Source of the DNA: Humidesulfovibrio sp.
GTDB lineage: Bacteria; Desulfobacterota; Desulfovibrionia; Desulfovibrionales; Desulfovibrionaceae
Reading direction: 5' to 3'
Length of the DNA: 64,000 bases
NCBI RefSeq assembly: GCF_031082295.1
Contig: NZ_JAVHLD010000013.1
Coordinates: 1 to 64,000 of the forward strand
In this document: one piece after another, positions 54,039-62,631 of the stretch
Position numbering within the stretch: the stretch's first letter is position 1
Layout of the letters: every line of letters starts with the position of its first letter
Position numbers and translations under genes: made by a program
Notes under the pieces: generated by a model
Databases searched by the model: none
What the model saw: the letters and a program-made list of their open reading frames with translations, nothing else
Told to the model about the DNA's origin: nothing

Positions 54039-54623
54039 CTAGTTCAGCGTCTCGCTGATGGGCGTGCCGGCGGCGTCCTGGGCCTCGGCCTCGGGATCAG
54101 CCTTGCGGGGCGGGGCGCTGGCTTCGGCGCCGGTGCCCAGCAATTCGGGCTGGGCCGGGTCGGCCTCGATCTTGGCGCGCTGGGTCGGGTGCAAGGGGTC
54201 AATGCCCTTGGCCTTGGCGGCGTCGATGATGAGCTTGGCGATTTCCTCCGTGCTGGCGTTGCCCGGCACGCTCACCTCGAACTTGGCCAAGAGCTTGGCG
54301 CGCTTGCTGGTCTGCAGCCCGGCGATGAACGCGACCTCGCGCTGGTCATAGCCCTGCGGGCCCTTGGGCTTGGTGCCTTTGGGAGCCGGGGAGTTGGCGG
54401 GCTTGGCAGCGGGCTTTGCCGGGGCGGCAGGAGCGGCGGCCATGAGCTCGGGCTCCGGGCCGTCCTCGGCCACCGGGCCCTCGTCCACGCGCGCAAAATG
54501 GCGCGGCACCTTGTCCGCATGCTCCGCTGGGTAGCTGATGCGCTCGCCCGGCTTGTACAGGCGGCCTTTCCAGAACGTCTTTTCCTCGCATACAAATACA
54601 GCCATGTTGCCTCCTTGCGCCAC
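54039..54623 (-). CDS. Phage head-module protein, unknown (Ala/Pro-rich)
   Basis: MAVFVCEEKTFWKGRLYKPGERISYPAEHADKVPRHFARVDE...; located between cement and tail adaptor genes. Confidence 0.65.
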   Translation of the reverse strand: MAQGGNMAVFVCEEKTFWKGRLYKPGERISYPAEHADKVPRHFARVDEGPVAEDGPEPELMAAAPAAPAKPAAKPANSPAPKGTKPKGPQGYDQREVAFIAGLQTSKRAKLLAKFEVSVPGNASTEEIAKLIIDAAKAKGIDPLHPTQRAKIEADPAQPELLGTGAEASAPPRKADPEAEAQDAAGTPISETLN

Positions 54624-54632
54624 TAATGTATT

Positions 54633-54692
54633 GCGCGGGGCGGGGAGGTGGCGGCTGCCCCGCCCCGCGCGGGCAAGGGGGCTTGCGCCCCC
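54633..54692 (-). other. Two strong adjacent RNA hairpins downstream of the capsid/cement genes
   Basis: 13-bp inverted repeat GCGCGGGGCGGGG(54633-54645)/CCCCGCCCCGCGC(54658-54670), and GGGGGC-TTGC-GCCCCC (54677-54692). Confidence 0.65.
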
Positions 54693-54712
54693 ATCCCTTC
54701 AGGTTCTGCGGC

Positions 54713-55186
54713 CTACTTCATGGACTCCGGGGTGCCCATGGGGCTGCCCAGCCAGGCAGTCATCTTGCCGGCGGCGATGGCCGCGTCCGCCGGGGTGGTG
54801 ATCTTGAGCTGCAGGTACTGGTAGGTGGCGTCCGCCGGAAGCGGCACGTTCCACAGCTGGTCGCCGTCGTCGCAGTCAGTGATGGTCAGGGTCTTGGACA
54901 TCAGCACCGCGGCGTTGGTGGTGATGGCCGTGCCGTTGTTGGCGCTGCCGTGGATGAGTTCCAGGGTGCAGGTGGTGCCGTCGCCGGTCTTGGTCCAGTC
55001 CGTGTCCTCGCAGATGACGTTGAGGTTCAGACTGTTGCCCTGGCCGGGGTTGAGCGCCTTGGCCGCGCCAAAGAAGTTCTGGCCCACGCCCAGGTCGATG
55101 ATGTTGGTCGAGTAGATGCTGGCGCCGGAAGCGCAGGCGACCGACTGCGAATCGGAAAAGACCAGCTTGTCGTCCATGATAGCCAT
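54713..55186 (-). CDS. Bbp16-like capsid cement protein
   Basis: DDKLVFSDSQSVACASGASIYSTNIIDLG...LNLNVICEDTDW...CTLELIHGS; directly follows the capsid gene. Confidence 0.72.
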   Translation of the reverse strand: MAIMDDKLVFSDSQSVACASGASIYSTNIIDLGVGQNFFGAAKALNPGQGNSLNLNVICEDTDWTKTGDGTTCTLELIHGSANNGTAITTNAAVLMSKTLTITDCDDGDQLWNVPLPADATYQYLQLKITTPADAAIAAGKMTAWLGSPMGTPESMK

Positions 55187-55218
55187 AGTGTTGCCCTCCT
55201 AACGATTGACGCCAGCGC

Positions 55219-56217
55219 CTAGCTGACCTGGGTTTCGGTGTCGAGGATCTGGTCCACGCGGCGGATGGGCACGCCGCGGAAGTGCTGCACGGGCACGCCG
55301 AAGATCTCCGCGCTGGTGAAGTTGACGTTGGTCTTGTCCTTCACCGCACTGTCAATCTGCGCCAGCACGGTGCCGTTGCAGTAGGCCTTGGAGCCCTGGC
55401 CGCGCTTCTTCATGCGGTTCATGACGTTCAGCATCACGTCGTCGCTCCAGAGGTTGCTGGAGCCGGAAGTCTCGATGTTGCACACGCGGCCCACGGTGCG
55501 CGGATCCTTCACGGCCATGCCGGCCTTCACCTCGAAGTAGTCACGGTAGCCCTGGAACTTGCGGCCGGTGGAGGCGCCGGAGCTGTCGTACTCCTCCAGC
55601 GTCACCTCGCCCAGGTCCTGGTGCTTGATGCCCATGTTGGGCTGGTTGCGCGGATAGAACATGAAGGTGCCGTTCAGGCTCCAGTTGACCAGGTACACCG
55701 AGGTCAGGTCCGATCCGGTGCCGGAGCAGCCCAAGGTGGTGTTCTTGGAGGTGCCGGTGCCGGACAGGGTGTTCAGGCGCGGGGCCAGGCCCGTGGGCTG
55801 CTCGGGGTCGATGTTGCCATTGGCGTAGACCATGGCCTCGGCCAGGGTCTGGCCCAGGCCTTCCAAAAAGGCCGAGGCTTCGCTCATGCGGAAGGCCTTG
55901 GGGTCGGCGGCGGCGTCGGCCAGGGTCTTGTCGCACTCGGCGTAGGAAACGAGCATGCCGAGCGTGTCCACGATCTGGCGGGTGTCGCTCACCTCGGTGC
56001 CGGCACCGCGGTTGATGCGGCGCCAGGTGCCGCTGGGCAGGCTGGAGCGCTGGGTGGACAGGTTGGAGAAGGTGTCGTTGCCCTCGGTCCAGATGGCGTC
56101 CTGCAGGATCTCGTTGTCCTCGGTCAGCACCTCGACGATGGCGGCGGTGTCGCCGTTGGGATCCTCGCGCTTGGCGAGGTCCATCAGGGTCAGCTTGTTG
56201 CGGGTGAGTTCAGCCAT
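55219..56217 (-). CDS. Major capsid protein
   Basis: LTLMDLAKREDPNGDTAAIVEVLTEDNEILQDAIWTEGNDTFSN...; position between scaffold and cement genes. Confidence 0.85.
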   Translation of the reverse strand: MAELTRNKLTLMDLAKREDPNGDTAAIVEVLTEDNEILQDAIWTEGNDTFSNLSTQRSSLPSGTWRRINRGAGTEVSDTRQIVDTLGMLVSYAECDKTLADAAADPKAFRMSEASAFLEGLGQTLAEAMVYANGNIDPEQPTGLAPRLNTLSGTGTSKNTTLGCSGTGSDLTSVYLVNWSLNGTFMFYPRNQPNMGIKHQDLGEVTLEEYDSSGASTGRKFQGYRDYFEVKAGMAVKDPRTVGRVCNIETSGSSNLWSDDVMLNVMNRMKKRGQGSKAYCNGTVLAQIDSAVKDKTNVNFTSAEIFGVPVQHFRGVPIRRVDQILDTETQVS

Positions 56218-56250
56218 AATGGCCTCCTTGCCAGCCTCGATACTGGCTCG

Positions 56251-57081
56251 TTATTTTTTGTCCATGCTGGGGAAGTTGAGCATGGGCGCGCCGTCCTTGG
56301 TCCTGGCGGCAGTGGCCGGGCCGCCGCCCCTGGCACCGCCCAGCGAGTCCTCGCTCATGCGCTCGGCCGCGCGGCTGAGAAGCATGAGGAAGGGAGCGCT
56401 GGAACCGATGAGCGGGTTGCGCGCCCATTCCACGATCTGCTTGTCGTCTCCGGCCAGGGCGTTGAACGCGCGCTTGGCGTGGTCCAGCTTCTGGTCGAAG
56501 TTGGCGCCCCAGCCGCCCTCCTTCTCGGGCTTCTGGAGCATCTGCTTGCCCTGCTCGTTGGCCTTGGCTTTGGCTTCGGCCTCGGCCGCCTGGTGCTTCT
56601 CGCTGGCGTCCTTGAGGAATCCGTTCTGCCATTCGGCCAGGCCCTTGACCTGCTCCTTGGTCAGCTTCAGCTCCAGCGCCTTGGCGCGGAAGCTGCCGCT
56701 GTACGCCTCGTCCACCGTCATGCCTTCGGCCACGGGGATTTCGTAGGCGTCCGCGCTTTCCGGCGGCTTGGGCAGCGCCTTGAGCTCGCCGTCCATGTCG
56801 TGGAAGCGCTTCAGGAAGCCCGCCAGGTCCTTGTGGCCCTTCAAAGCCTCGGACCCACGCAGCTCCTCGGGAATTGCGTTCTTTAGTTCTTCCGGCAGGG
56901 AGTCGAAGAAGCTGGCGCCAGCGCCGGCTCCTCCCGCTCCCTGGCCCTCGGCCCCGGTCCCGGCGCCGTTTCCGGCCCCGTCGTTGCCGCCCTGGTTCAG
57001 GTTGGCGTTTCCTTCCGTTCCGGCGCCCTGGCTCGCGGTGTCATCCGCTCCGGCAGCACCATCATTCAGCAGGGTGTCCAT
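56251..57081 (-). CDS. Scaffolding protein
   Basis: Acidic/Gly-rich N-terminus and long helical coiled-coil region with EYSGSFRAKALELKLTKEQVKGLAEWQN-like pattern; upstream of the capsid gene. Confidence 0.72.
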   Translation of the reverse strand: MDTLLNDGAAGADDTASQGAGTEGNANLNQGGNDGAGNGAGTGAEGQGAGGAGAGASFFDSLPEELKNAIPEELRGSEALKGHKDLAGFLKRFHDMDGELKALPKPPESADAYEIPVAEGMTVDEAYSGSFRAKALELKLTKEQVKGLAEWQNGFLKDASEKHQAAEAEAKAKANEQGKQMLQKPEKEGGWGANFDQKLDHAKRAFNALAGDDKQIVEWARNPLIGSSAPFLMLLSRAAERMSEDSLGGARGGGPATAARTKDGAPMLNFPSMDKK

Positions 57082-57454
57082 CCGTCTCTCCTTGTGTTGG
57101 TTTCTGAGCTCTGTAGCTCAAGGTCAAAAGGCGGGCAGCGCCCACCGGGTCCGCGTCTGTGATGTCTCGGAACAAGCCTTGGGCCGCCTCGTGCTTGCCC
57201 AGCAGGTAGTAGGTTTCCGAGTTGCCCGTGAACAGCTTCTCCTTGAACAGGCCCAGCCGCTCCAGAATGACCCACAGCACGCGCAGGCCTTCGGGCATGG
57301 ACAGGAGCTTGGCCAGGTCGTTCAGGTACTCGCGCACGAGCTCCGGCTGGCTCGCGTGGTCCCGGGCGATGCGCGCGCGCATTTCCGCCAGGGAAAAGCC
57401 AAGGCCGTGCTCCAGGGCGGAAAGGTTGACGGGTTCGGGTTCTTTCTTCTTCAT
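57062..57454 (-). CDS. Bbp19-like phage protein
   Basis: LRVLWVILERLGLFKEKLFTGNSETYYLLGKHEAAQGLFRDITDADPVGAARL. Confidence 0.65.
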   Translation of the reverse strand: MKKKEPEPVNLSALEHGLGFSLAEMRARIARDHASQPELVREYLNDLAKLLSMPEGLRVLWVILERLGLFKEKLFTGNSETYYLLGKHEAAQGLFRDITDADPVGAARLLTLSYRAQKPTQGETDGHPAE

Positions 57455-57457
57455 GGC

Positions 57458-59323
57458 CTACCCCGGCAAGCCGAACGGGCGCGGCCCGGCAGGAGGTCCA
57501 AGGGGCTCGGTCTGCACCGGGTTGCCCGCGCCCATGATGGAATCCAGGGCGTTGTTCCCGGCGCCGACCGGCGTCTGCGAAAGGGTCTGCGCGGCCTGGG
57601 GCATGACCTTGGCCATTTCCAGCTGGTGCTGGGCCTGGGCCTGGGCCTGCAGTTCGGCCTGGCGCTTGGCGCGGATGGCCTGGACCTGCTCCTCCGGACG
57701 CACGATGGCGGGCGGGCTGCCGGTGAGCTCGTGGAACTCGTCGACGGCCTTGTCCAGGTCCAGCTTGTCCATGAGGTCGGGCTGGAACTTTGCCAGCTCC
57801 AGGCCGAAGGTGACGGTTTTCTGGATGCTGCGCGTACCCACTTCCTTCTGCGCCGCGGCCAGCTGGGAAATGTACTCGATGCGCAGTTCCATGCCCTTCA
57901 GTTCTTCCGGGGCAGGCGGCAGCATGCCGGCGCGGTTCAGCACCGCGAACACGCGCGAGACAACCGGGTCCAGCAGGTCGTTTTCCAGGCGCTCGATGGT
58001 CGGACCGAGAAGCAGCATCTTTTCTTCCTGCCGGGCCAGGATCTCGGTGGCCGTGGCGTCCGGGTTGGTCATCAGGAAGATGAACAGATCGTTGTAGAAC
58101 CCTTCCTTGATGGCTTCGCGCGAGTCGGCTATGAAGCGGTCCATGTTGGCCAGGTCCGGGTTGATCTGGTACAGCGGCTTTATCTGCTCATCGCCGTAGG
58201 TCTGGCCGCCCGGCAGATGCACAATGCGGTCACGGTACTCGGGCGGCACCAGCATGGGCGGGTTGTTGACCTTGTGCACGCTGGTCATGAAGTCGCCGCG
58301 CGCCGAATAAAGCGTCTTGATTTCCGGCAAGGTGTACCAGCCGGGCCCCACGCCGTAGACGTTGGAACCGACCACATCCCAGCGCGCAGCCATGAACGGC
58401 TGCTCCACGTAGCCGCCTTCGCCCAGGATGCCGTATTCACGCTCGCCGCGGCCGTCCACCTCAAGCCAGACGGACTTGAACGGCATGTTCAGGTTGTCTT
58501 TCTTGGCGCGGTCGTAGTCCTTGCGCGGGCAGATGACGTGCAGCACGCGGTGATAGTCGCCGGGCTTGTCGCGCAGCGAGTTCTGCACCGCCACGGACAG
58601 GCGATCCTTCTTGAACTTCTGGCCCATTTGGCGGGCAGTCATGTTCACCACGCGGAACAAGGTATCCGTCTGGCCCGTGTGGTTGGCGTCCAAAAGATAT
58701 TCACCGATGGTGAACGAGCGGAAGCTCATCAGGCGCTCAAAATCTTCCTCGCCGTAGAGCAAATTGGTGCCGAAGCCCGGACACTCGATGTAGACCGAGT
58801 GGATGGAGTCGTAGAAGTTGGAGCGCCGCAGCGCCTGGTACATGATCTTTTCACACTCAGCGAGGTAGAGGCGCACGGCCTGGCGTTTGGCAAGCTCAGG
58901 ATAAGGGGTGCCGAGGCGGAACCAGGCCCGCGCCGGCGAGGTAAGCCCGGCCTGCAGCATGGCGGCCAGGTTGCCCAGGTACTTGCGGGTGCGGATGTCC
59001 AGCACCTTGCTGAAATCCACGTTGCCGGTGTTCGGGATATCTCCGTCAAACAGGCCGCGCTCGGGCATGGTGTTGGCGCGAATGTCCTTCCAGCGATTGA
59101 GCCAGCCCTTTTGAGTTTGGCCGCGCAGTTCTTCGTAGCGCTCCAGGTAGTCCTGGCGCGTCATGGCGTCGGTGTCGCGCAGCAGCTTGCCGCCTTCCAC
59201 GTCCGCGTTCAGCGTGGGCGAAGCGTTCACGGCCTGCTGCTGGCCCTGCTGCTGGTCCGGAACGCGGATGCCCGCGCCCAGGTCCGGGCGGCGTGCCTCG
59301 CGCTTCTTGCTGTTCTTGCCCAT
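57458..59323 (-). CDS. Portal / head-tail connector protein
   Basis: DYLERYEELRGQTQKGWLNRWKDIRANTMPERGLF...NLAAMLQAGLTSPARAWFRLGTP...VYGVGPGWYTLPEIKTL. Confidence 0.88.
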   Translation of the reverse strand: MGKNSKKREARRPDLGAGIRVPDQQQGQQQAVNASPTLNADVEGGKLLRDTDAMTRQDYLERYEELRGQTQKGWLNRWKDIRANTMPERGLFDGDIPNTGNVDFSKVLDIRTRKYLGNLAAMLQAGLTSPARAWFRLGTPYPELAKRQAVRLYLAECEKIMYQALRRSNFYDSIHSVYIECPGFGTNLLYGEEDFERLMSFRSFTIGEYLLDANHTGQTDTLFRVVNMTARQMGQKFKKDRLSVAVQNSLRDKPGDYHRVLHVICPRKDYDRAKKDNLNMPFKSVWLEVDGRGEREYGILGEGGYVEQPFMAARWDVVGSNVYGVGPGWYTLPEIKTLYSARGDFMTSVHKVNNPPMLVPPEYRDRIVHLPGGQTYGDEQIKPLYQINPDLANMDRFIADSREAIKEGFYNDLFIFLMTNPDATATEILARQEEKMLLLGPTIERLENDLLDPVVSRVFAVLNRAGMLPPAPEELKGMELRIEYISQLAAAQKEVGTRSIQKTVTFGLELAKFQPDLMDKLDLDKAVDEFHELTGSPPAIVRPEEQVQAIRAKRQAELQAQAQAQHQLEMAKVMPQAAQTLSQTPVGAGNNALDSIMGAGNPVQTEPLGPPAGPRPFGLPG

Positions 59324-59332
59324 GGCAGGCTC

Positions 59333-59650
59333 CTAGATCCCCAGCAGGTTGCCGGCGCCAGACTGCGTGCTGGCGTTGCCCAGCGCGCCCATGCCGCCGG
59401 TGAGGATGGACTCGGTGCCCGAGGCACCAGCGGCCTTGCGCGCCTGTTCCTTGCGCAGGATGTCGGCCTGCGTCTCGCTCACGTTGCGCGCGCTGCTGGT
59501 GGAAAATGGCGTGGTCGTCGGTGAGGACGGCGTGGCGGCCTGGGCCGGGGCTTTGGACGCTCCGCTTCCCAAGGCCTGGACGACAGAAGAGCCAGCGCTG
59601 GCAACTCCGGCTATGGCCGCAATTATTGGTAGTGCTTCTCCACCGCTCAT
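59333..59650 (-). CDS. Small phage protein with C-terminal GTESILTGG motif
   Basis: MSGGEALPIIAAIAGVASAGSSVVQALG...ADILRKEQARKAAGASGTESILTGGMGALG; between terL and portal. Confidence 0.6.
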   Translation of the reverse strand: MSGGEALPIIAAIAGVASAGSSVVQALGSGASKAPAQAATPSSPTTTPFSTSSARNVSETQADILRKEQARKAAGASGTESILTGGMGALGNASTQSGAGNLLGI

Positions 59651-59659
59651 TCTTTCCCC

Positions 59660-61213
59660 CTATCTCCAGCCAGGGCTGGCCTGAGTTATTCCCGTGTCCG
59701 GCCTGCCTAATAAAGGGCTCGCGGCCGCTGGAAACACTGCTTTAAAGTCAGGGTCAAGAAGCCTAGATTTGGTGTCAAGCATGTCATCGTGGGTCGAGAC
59801 GGGAAACGCCAGCAACTCGTCCGTGACGAACTCCTCCGTGGCGTTATGCACGCGGCCCTCGGCGTCCACGAAGTTGTCCACCTGCGGCAGCCACCAGCGC
59901 CCGTTCTCGAAAAGCGGCACCAGCCGACGGATGCGGTCGTTCTTGGCCATGCTGCCGCCCAGGGGCGTGATGGCGAAACGGTAGTTCTCGTCCTCCATGA
60001 CGGTCTTGATGTGCTCGATGTCCGAGTCCTTGCCGTATTTCTCGTAGCCCACCTTGAGCGGCCGGAACTGGCGGTGCATGTCGATGAGGGTTCGCGTGCG
60101 CTCGGTCAGGTTCATGCGGGCGCGCACGCACTTGATGGTGTAGACGTTGCGGTCTGCGGCCAGGCCCATGACCTCGATGACGGTGTAGTCCGAGCCTTTC
60201 TTTTTCTCGCCCGCGGGGTCGCAGATCATGTAGATGTTCATGCCGTGCAGGCTCTTGGGGATGTAGTAGCGTATCCATTCCGGTTTGAAGCCCATAGCTG
60301 CGTCCGCCGTTGGGTTTAAGAGGTACTGGCAGCCGAAGATGTACGGGCCCTGGTCCCGCCGCTTCTCGGCCACCTGTTCGCGTGTCCAGAAAACAGGTTC
60401 CCCATTCTCCTTGCCGTCACGGGTCACGGGCACGATGCGCGGCTTGGCCACCTTGTCCTTGATGACCACGCCCAGCGCGTCCAGCAGGTGGTAGCGCGTG
60501 CCCCACATGCGGCGGATGCAGCCCACGCGGCCCAGGCTGTAGGACAGCCGCAGCATGTCCGAGGTCTTTTTCATCATTTCCGGGCTGCCAACGTGGCGCT
60601 CGGTCACCACGTCGTCGTAGTTCAGGATGCGGAAGTGCTTGCCCGTGGGCATGGAGTCCACCAGGCCCCAGGCCTCCACAGTCGCCTCGCGCGGGTTGGT
60701 GTTGCGCTTGACGATCAGCCCCTCGTCCTCGCTCCACTTGGGGCTCTCGCGCTTGGGGTTGTCCCAAAGGATCTCGGGGAACAGCCGCTTGAGCAGGCGG
60801 TTGTTCTCCATTTCGTTCTTCAGCACGCGCAGCAGGTCCTTGGCCAAGGGCCGCGTGACCGAGAAGATGCCGATGGTGATTTCCTTGTCGCGCAGGATGT
60901 CCTGCAGGAGCAGCAGGAAGGAGCCGATGGTGGACTTGTAGTGCTCGCGCGCCCACAGGTCGAGAAAGCCGTCCGGCTCGGCCTGCACCACCTGGCAGCG
61001 CTCCAGCAGGAACTCGCGGTCCAGGTCCTTGCGGCCGCACCCATGCACGCCGAGGTAGAACAGGTCGTTGCGCAGCAGGAAGCGCTGCGTCTCGTCCAGC
61101 GCGCGCAGACTGTGCCGGCGCGCCTCCTTCAGCGTGTCGTAGTAGTAGCGGTGCGCTTCCTCAACGCTCGTAAATAGCAAGGCGCTCCCGGACAGATTCG
61201 GGCAGGTCGCCAT
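59660..61213 (-). CDS. Terminase large subunit
   Basis: AREHYKSTIGSFLLLLQDILRDKEITIGIFSVTRPLAKDLL...NYDDVVTERHV...YMICDPAGEKKKGSDYTVIEVMGL (ATPase and nuclease regions). Start codon uncertain (61213 or 61264). Confidence 0.88.
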   Translation of the reverse strand: MATCPNLSGSALLFTSVEEAHRYYYDTLKEARRHSLRALDETQRFLLRNDLFYLGVHGCGRKDLDREFLLERCQVVQAEPDGFLDLWAREHYKSTIGSFLLLLQDILRDKEITIGIFSVTRPLAKDLLRVLKNEMENNRLLKRLFPEILWDNPKRESPKWSEDEGLIVKRNTNPREATVEAWGLVDSMPTGKHFRILNYDDVVTERHVGSPEMMKKTSDMLRLSYSLGRVGCIRRMWGTRYHLLDALGVVIKDKVAKPRIVPVTRDGKENGEPVFWTREQVAEKRRDQGPYIFGCQYLLNPTADAAMGFKPEWIRYYIPKSLHGMNIYMICDPAGEKKKGSDYTVIEVMGLAADRNVYTIKCVRARMNLTERTRTLIDMHRQFRPLKVGYEKYGKDSDIEHIKTVMEDENYRFAITPLGGSMAKNDRIRRLVPLFENGRWWLPQVDNFVDAEGRVHNATEEFVTDELLAFPVSTHDDMLDTKSRLLDPDFKAVFPAAASPLLGRPDTGITQASPGWR

Positions 61214-61781
61214 CCTGTTGCGCCTGCGGCCTCGCCCCGTCCACGTTGAAGGCCTGGCGTTCAAGAGGGATGGTCTTTGAAAGGGCAGCGGCCAGGGCCG
61301 CAGTCATCTTGGAGGACTTGTCGAGATCGAGCGTGTGCTGCTTGCGCTCCTCCAGCGCGGCCTTCTCCGGCGTGTCCTGCTCCACCTCGGTCAGGTGCTT
61401 GTCCAGGCGGTTCATCAAGCGCTCGGTCAAGGCGTTCAACCTGGCCAGCGCCACGCGGTGCCCGCGCACCACCTGCACCACCACCTCGGCCGCGGTCTGC
61501 ACCGCCATGTCGTCCGCCTGCGCGCGCGAGGTGTTGTCGGCAACTTCCCCGACAACAGCGGGCGGGTCTGCCGACAACTTGATGCGCGCCAACTGCGCGA
61601 CCTTGTTTGATAAATCCTGTTTCCAGCCATGGCGCTTGGCCTTCTGCTGCACGGCCTGTTTGCTGATGCCGAACATGTTCCCGATCTCGGCATTTGACAG
61701 TTGACCAAGGCAATACTGGCGCTCCACGGCCTCCCAATCGGTGGCCTTGCGTTTTAATTTGCTCTCGCTCATGTTGTTCAT
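61161..61781 (-). CDS. Terminase small subunit-like DNA-binding protein
   Basis: HTH near the N-terminus (DWEAVERQYCLGQLSNAEIGNMFGISKQAVQQKAKRHGW); adjacent to terL. Confidence 0.75.
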   Translation of the reverse strand: MNNMSESKLKRKATDWEAVERQYCLGQLSNAEIGNMFGISKQAVQQKAKRHGWKQDLSNKVAQLARIKLSADPPAVVGEVADNTSRAQADDMAVQTAAEVVVQVVRGHRVALARLNALTERLMNRLDKHLTEVEQDTPEKAALEERKQHTLDLDKSSKMTAALAAALSKTIPLERQAFNVDGARPQAQQDGDLPESVRERLAIYER

Positions 61782-62062
61782 CCAGGATGATGGTTGGCGC
61801 AGTTGGTTTCGACGATGGTTTGGCGTTTATCAAGGTTATTCAAATCCTTGCGTAGTTTGTCGAACTCCTCCCACGGCACGCAGTCCTTGTCCGTCTGGCG
61901 CTGGCGGGCGTCGATGGCGGCGATAAGCGCCTTGACCTCGGCAAAGCCGGCCTTGATGTCGTCGCTGATGCTCACCCGGTCCGAGCGCAGCAGATAGGCT
62001 ATGATACCGAGAAGAATTAATATTACCGCGCCGGAAACTCCGAGTGCCCATTCCGCGCTCAT
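61778..62062 (-). CDS. Small membrane-anchored phage protein (lysis region)
   Basis: MSAEWALGVSGAVILILLGIIAYLLRSDRVSISDDIKAGFAEVKALIAAIDARQRQTDKDC: one N-terminal TM plus coiled coil. Confidence 0.6.
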   Translation of the reverse strand: MSAEWALGVSGAVILILLGIIAYLLRSDRVSISDDIKAGFAEVKALIAAIDARQRQTDKDCVPWEEFDKLRKDLNNLDKRQTIVETNCANHHPG

Positions 62063-62631
62063 TTCGCCCACTCCTTGAGCAGCGTTTGCAGCTTGTCGCG
62101 CTGGGACACCACCCCCTCGCACCAGGCCACGTAGTCGATGTGGTCCGCCATGGCGTCGGCTATGGTTGCATTGCCCTGCCCGGCACCAGCAGGGGCGGCG
62201 GCGGCGGCTTGTCCAGCAGCTCGGCCGGGACCACCGGCTTGGGGCACACCGGGGGCGGACAGGCGCCGGGCCTGGTTCCACAGCTGCACAGCGTCAGCAG
62301 GCAGCACGCAATCAGCAGGTATCTCGCGCGTGACATAGACGATCCTCCCCCGCAGTCTGGAGCGCTGCGTTTCGATGGTGCGCTTGGTGTCGATGAGCTC
62401 CACGGCCAAGCCGTTGGAAAAAACGATGGCGGCCTGCTGCTTGAGCACGGCCTCGCGCGTGGCCTCGGCCAGGTTGGCGCTGTACTCGGCCCGCAGCTTG
62501 TTCTCGGCGCTGGCGCTTCCGCGCGTCCAGCCCCACCAGCCGCCCACGAGCAGCGCCACCAGCACGGCGGCCACCGCTCCCAGCAGCATGGCGCCGCCGC
62601 GGTTGCTCATGCCCAAAGGATTAGTCAGCAT
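62059..62631 (-). CDS. Rz-like i-spanin
   Basis: N-terminal TM (AMLLGAVAAVLVALLVGGWWGW) followed by a helical periplasmic domain (AENKLRAEYSANLAEATREAVLKQQA); in the lysis cassette. Confidence 0.65.
   Translation of the reverse strand: MLTNPLGMSNRGGAMLLGAVAAVLVALLVGGWWGWTRGSASAENKLRAEYSANLAEATREAVLKQQAAIVFSNGLAVELIDTKRTIETQRSRLRGRIVYVTREIPADCVLPADAVQLWNQARRLSAPGVPQAGGPGRAAGQAAAAAPAGAGQGNATIADAMADHIDYVAWCEGVVSQRDKLQTLLKEWAK
62160..62336 (-). CDS. Rz1-like o-spanin lipoprotein embedded out of frame in the Rz-like gene
   Basis: Translated by hand: MSRARYLLIACCLLTLCSCGTRPGACPPPVCPKPVVPAELLDKPPPPPLLVPGRAMQP*; lipobox LCSC, Pro-rich mature region, SD GGGGAGGA 7 nt upstream of the ATG. Not in the supplied ORF track (58 aa). 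Confidence 0.8.
   Translation of the reverse strand: MSRARYLLIACCLLTLCSCGTRPGACPPPVCPKPVVPAELLDKPPPPPLLVPGRAMQP

Noticed and set aside
40608-59524. Very long plus-strand ORFs antisense to phage genes (e.g. 40608..43319, 44466..46961, 52041..54008, 55282..56886, 56768..59524)
   Set aside because: Low-complexity translations (Gly/His/Leu/Val/Gln-rich) mirror the complementary frame of G/C-ending codons. The minus-strand frames encode recognisable virion proteins, so these are shadow ORFs.
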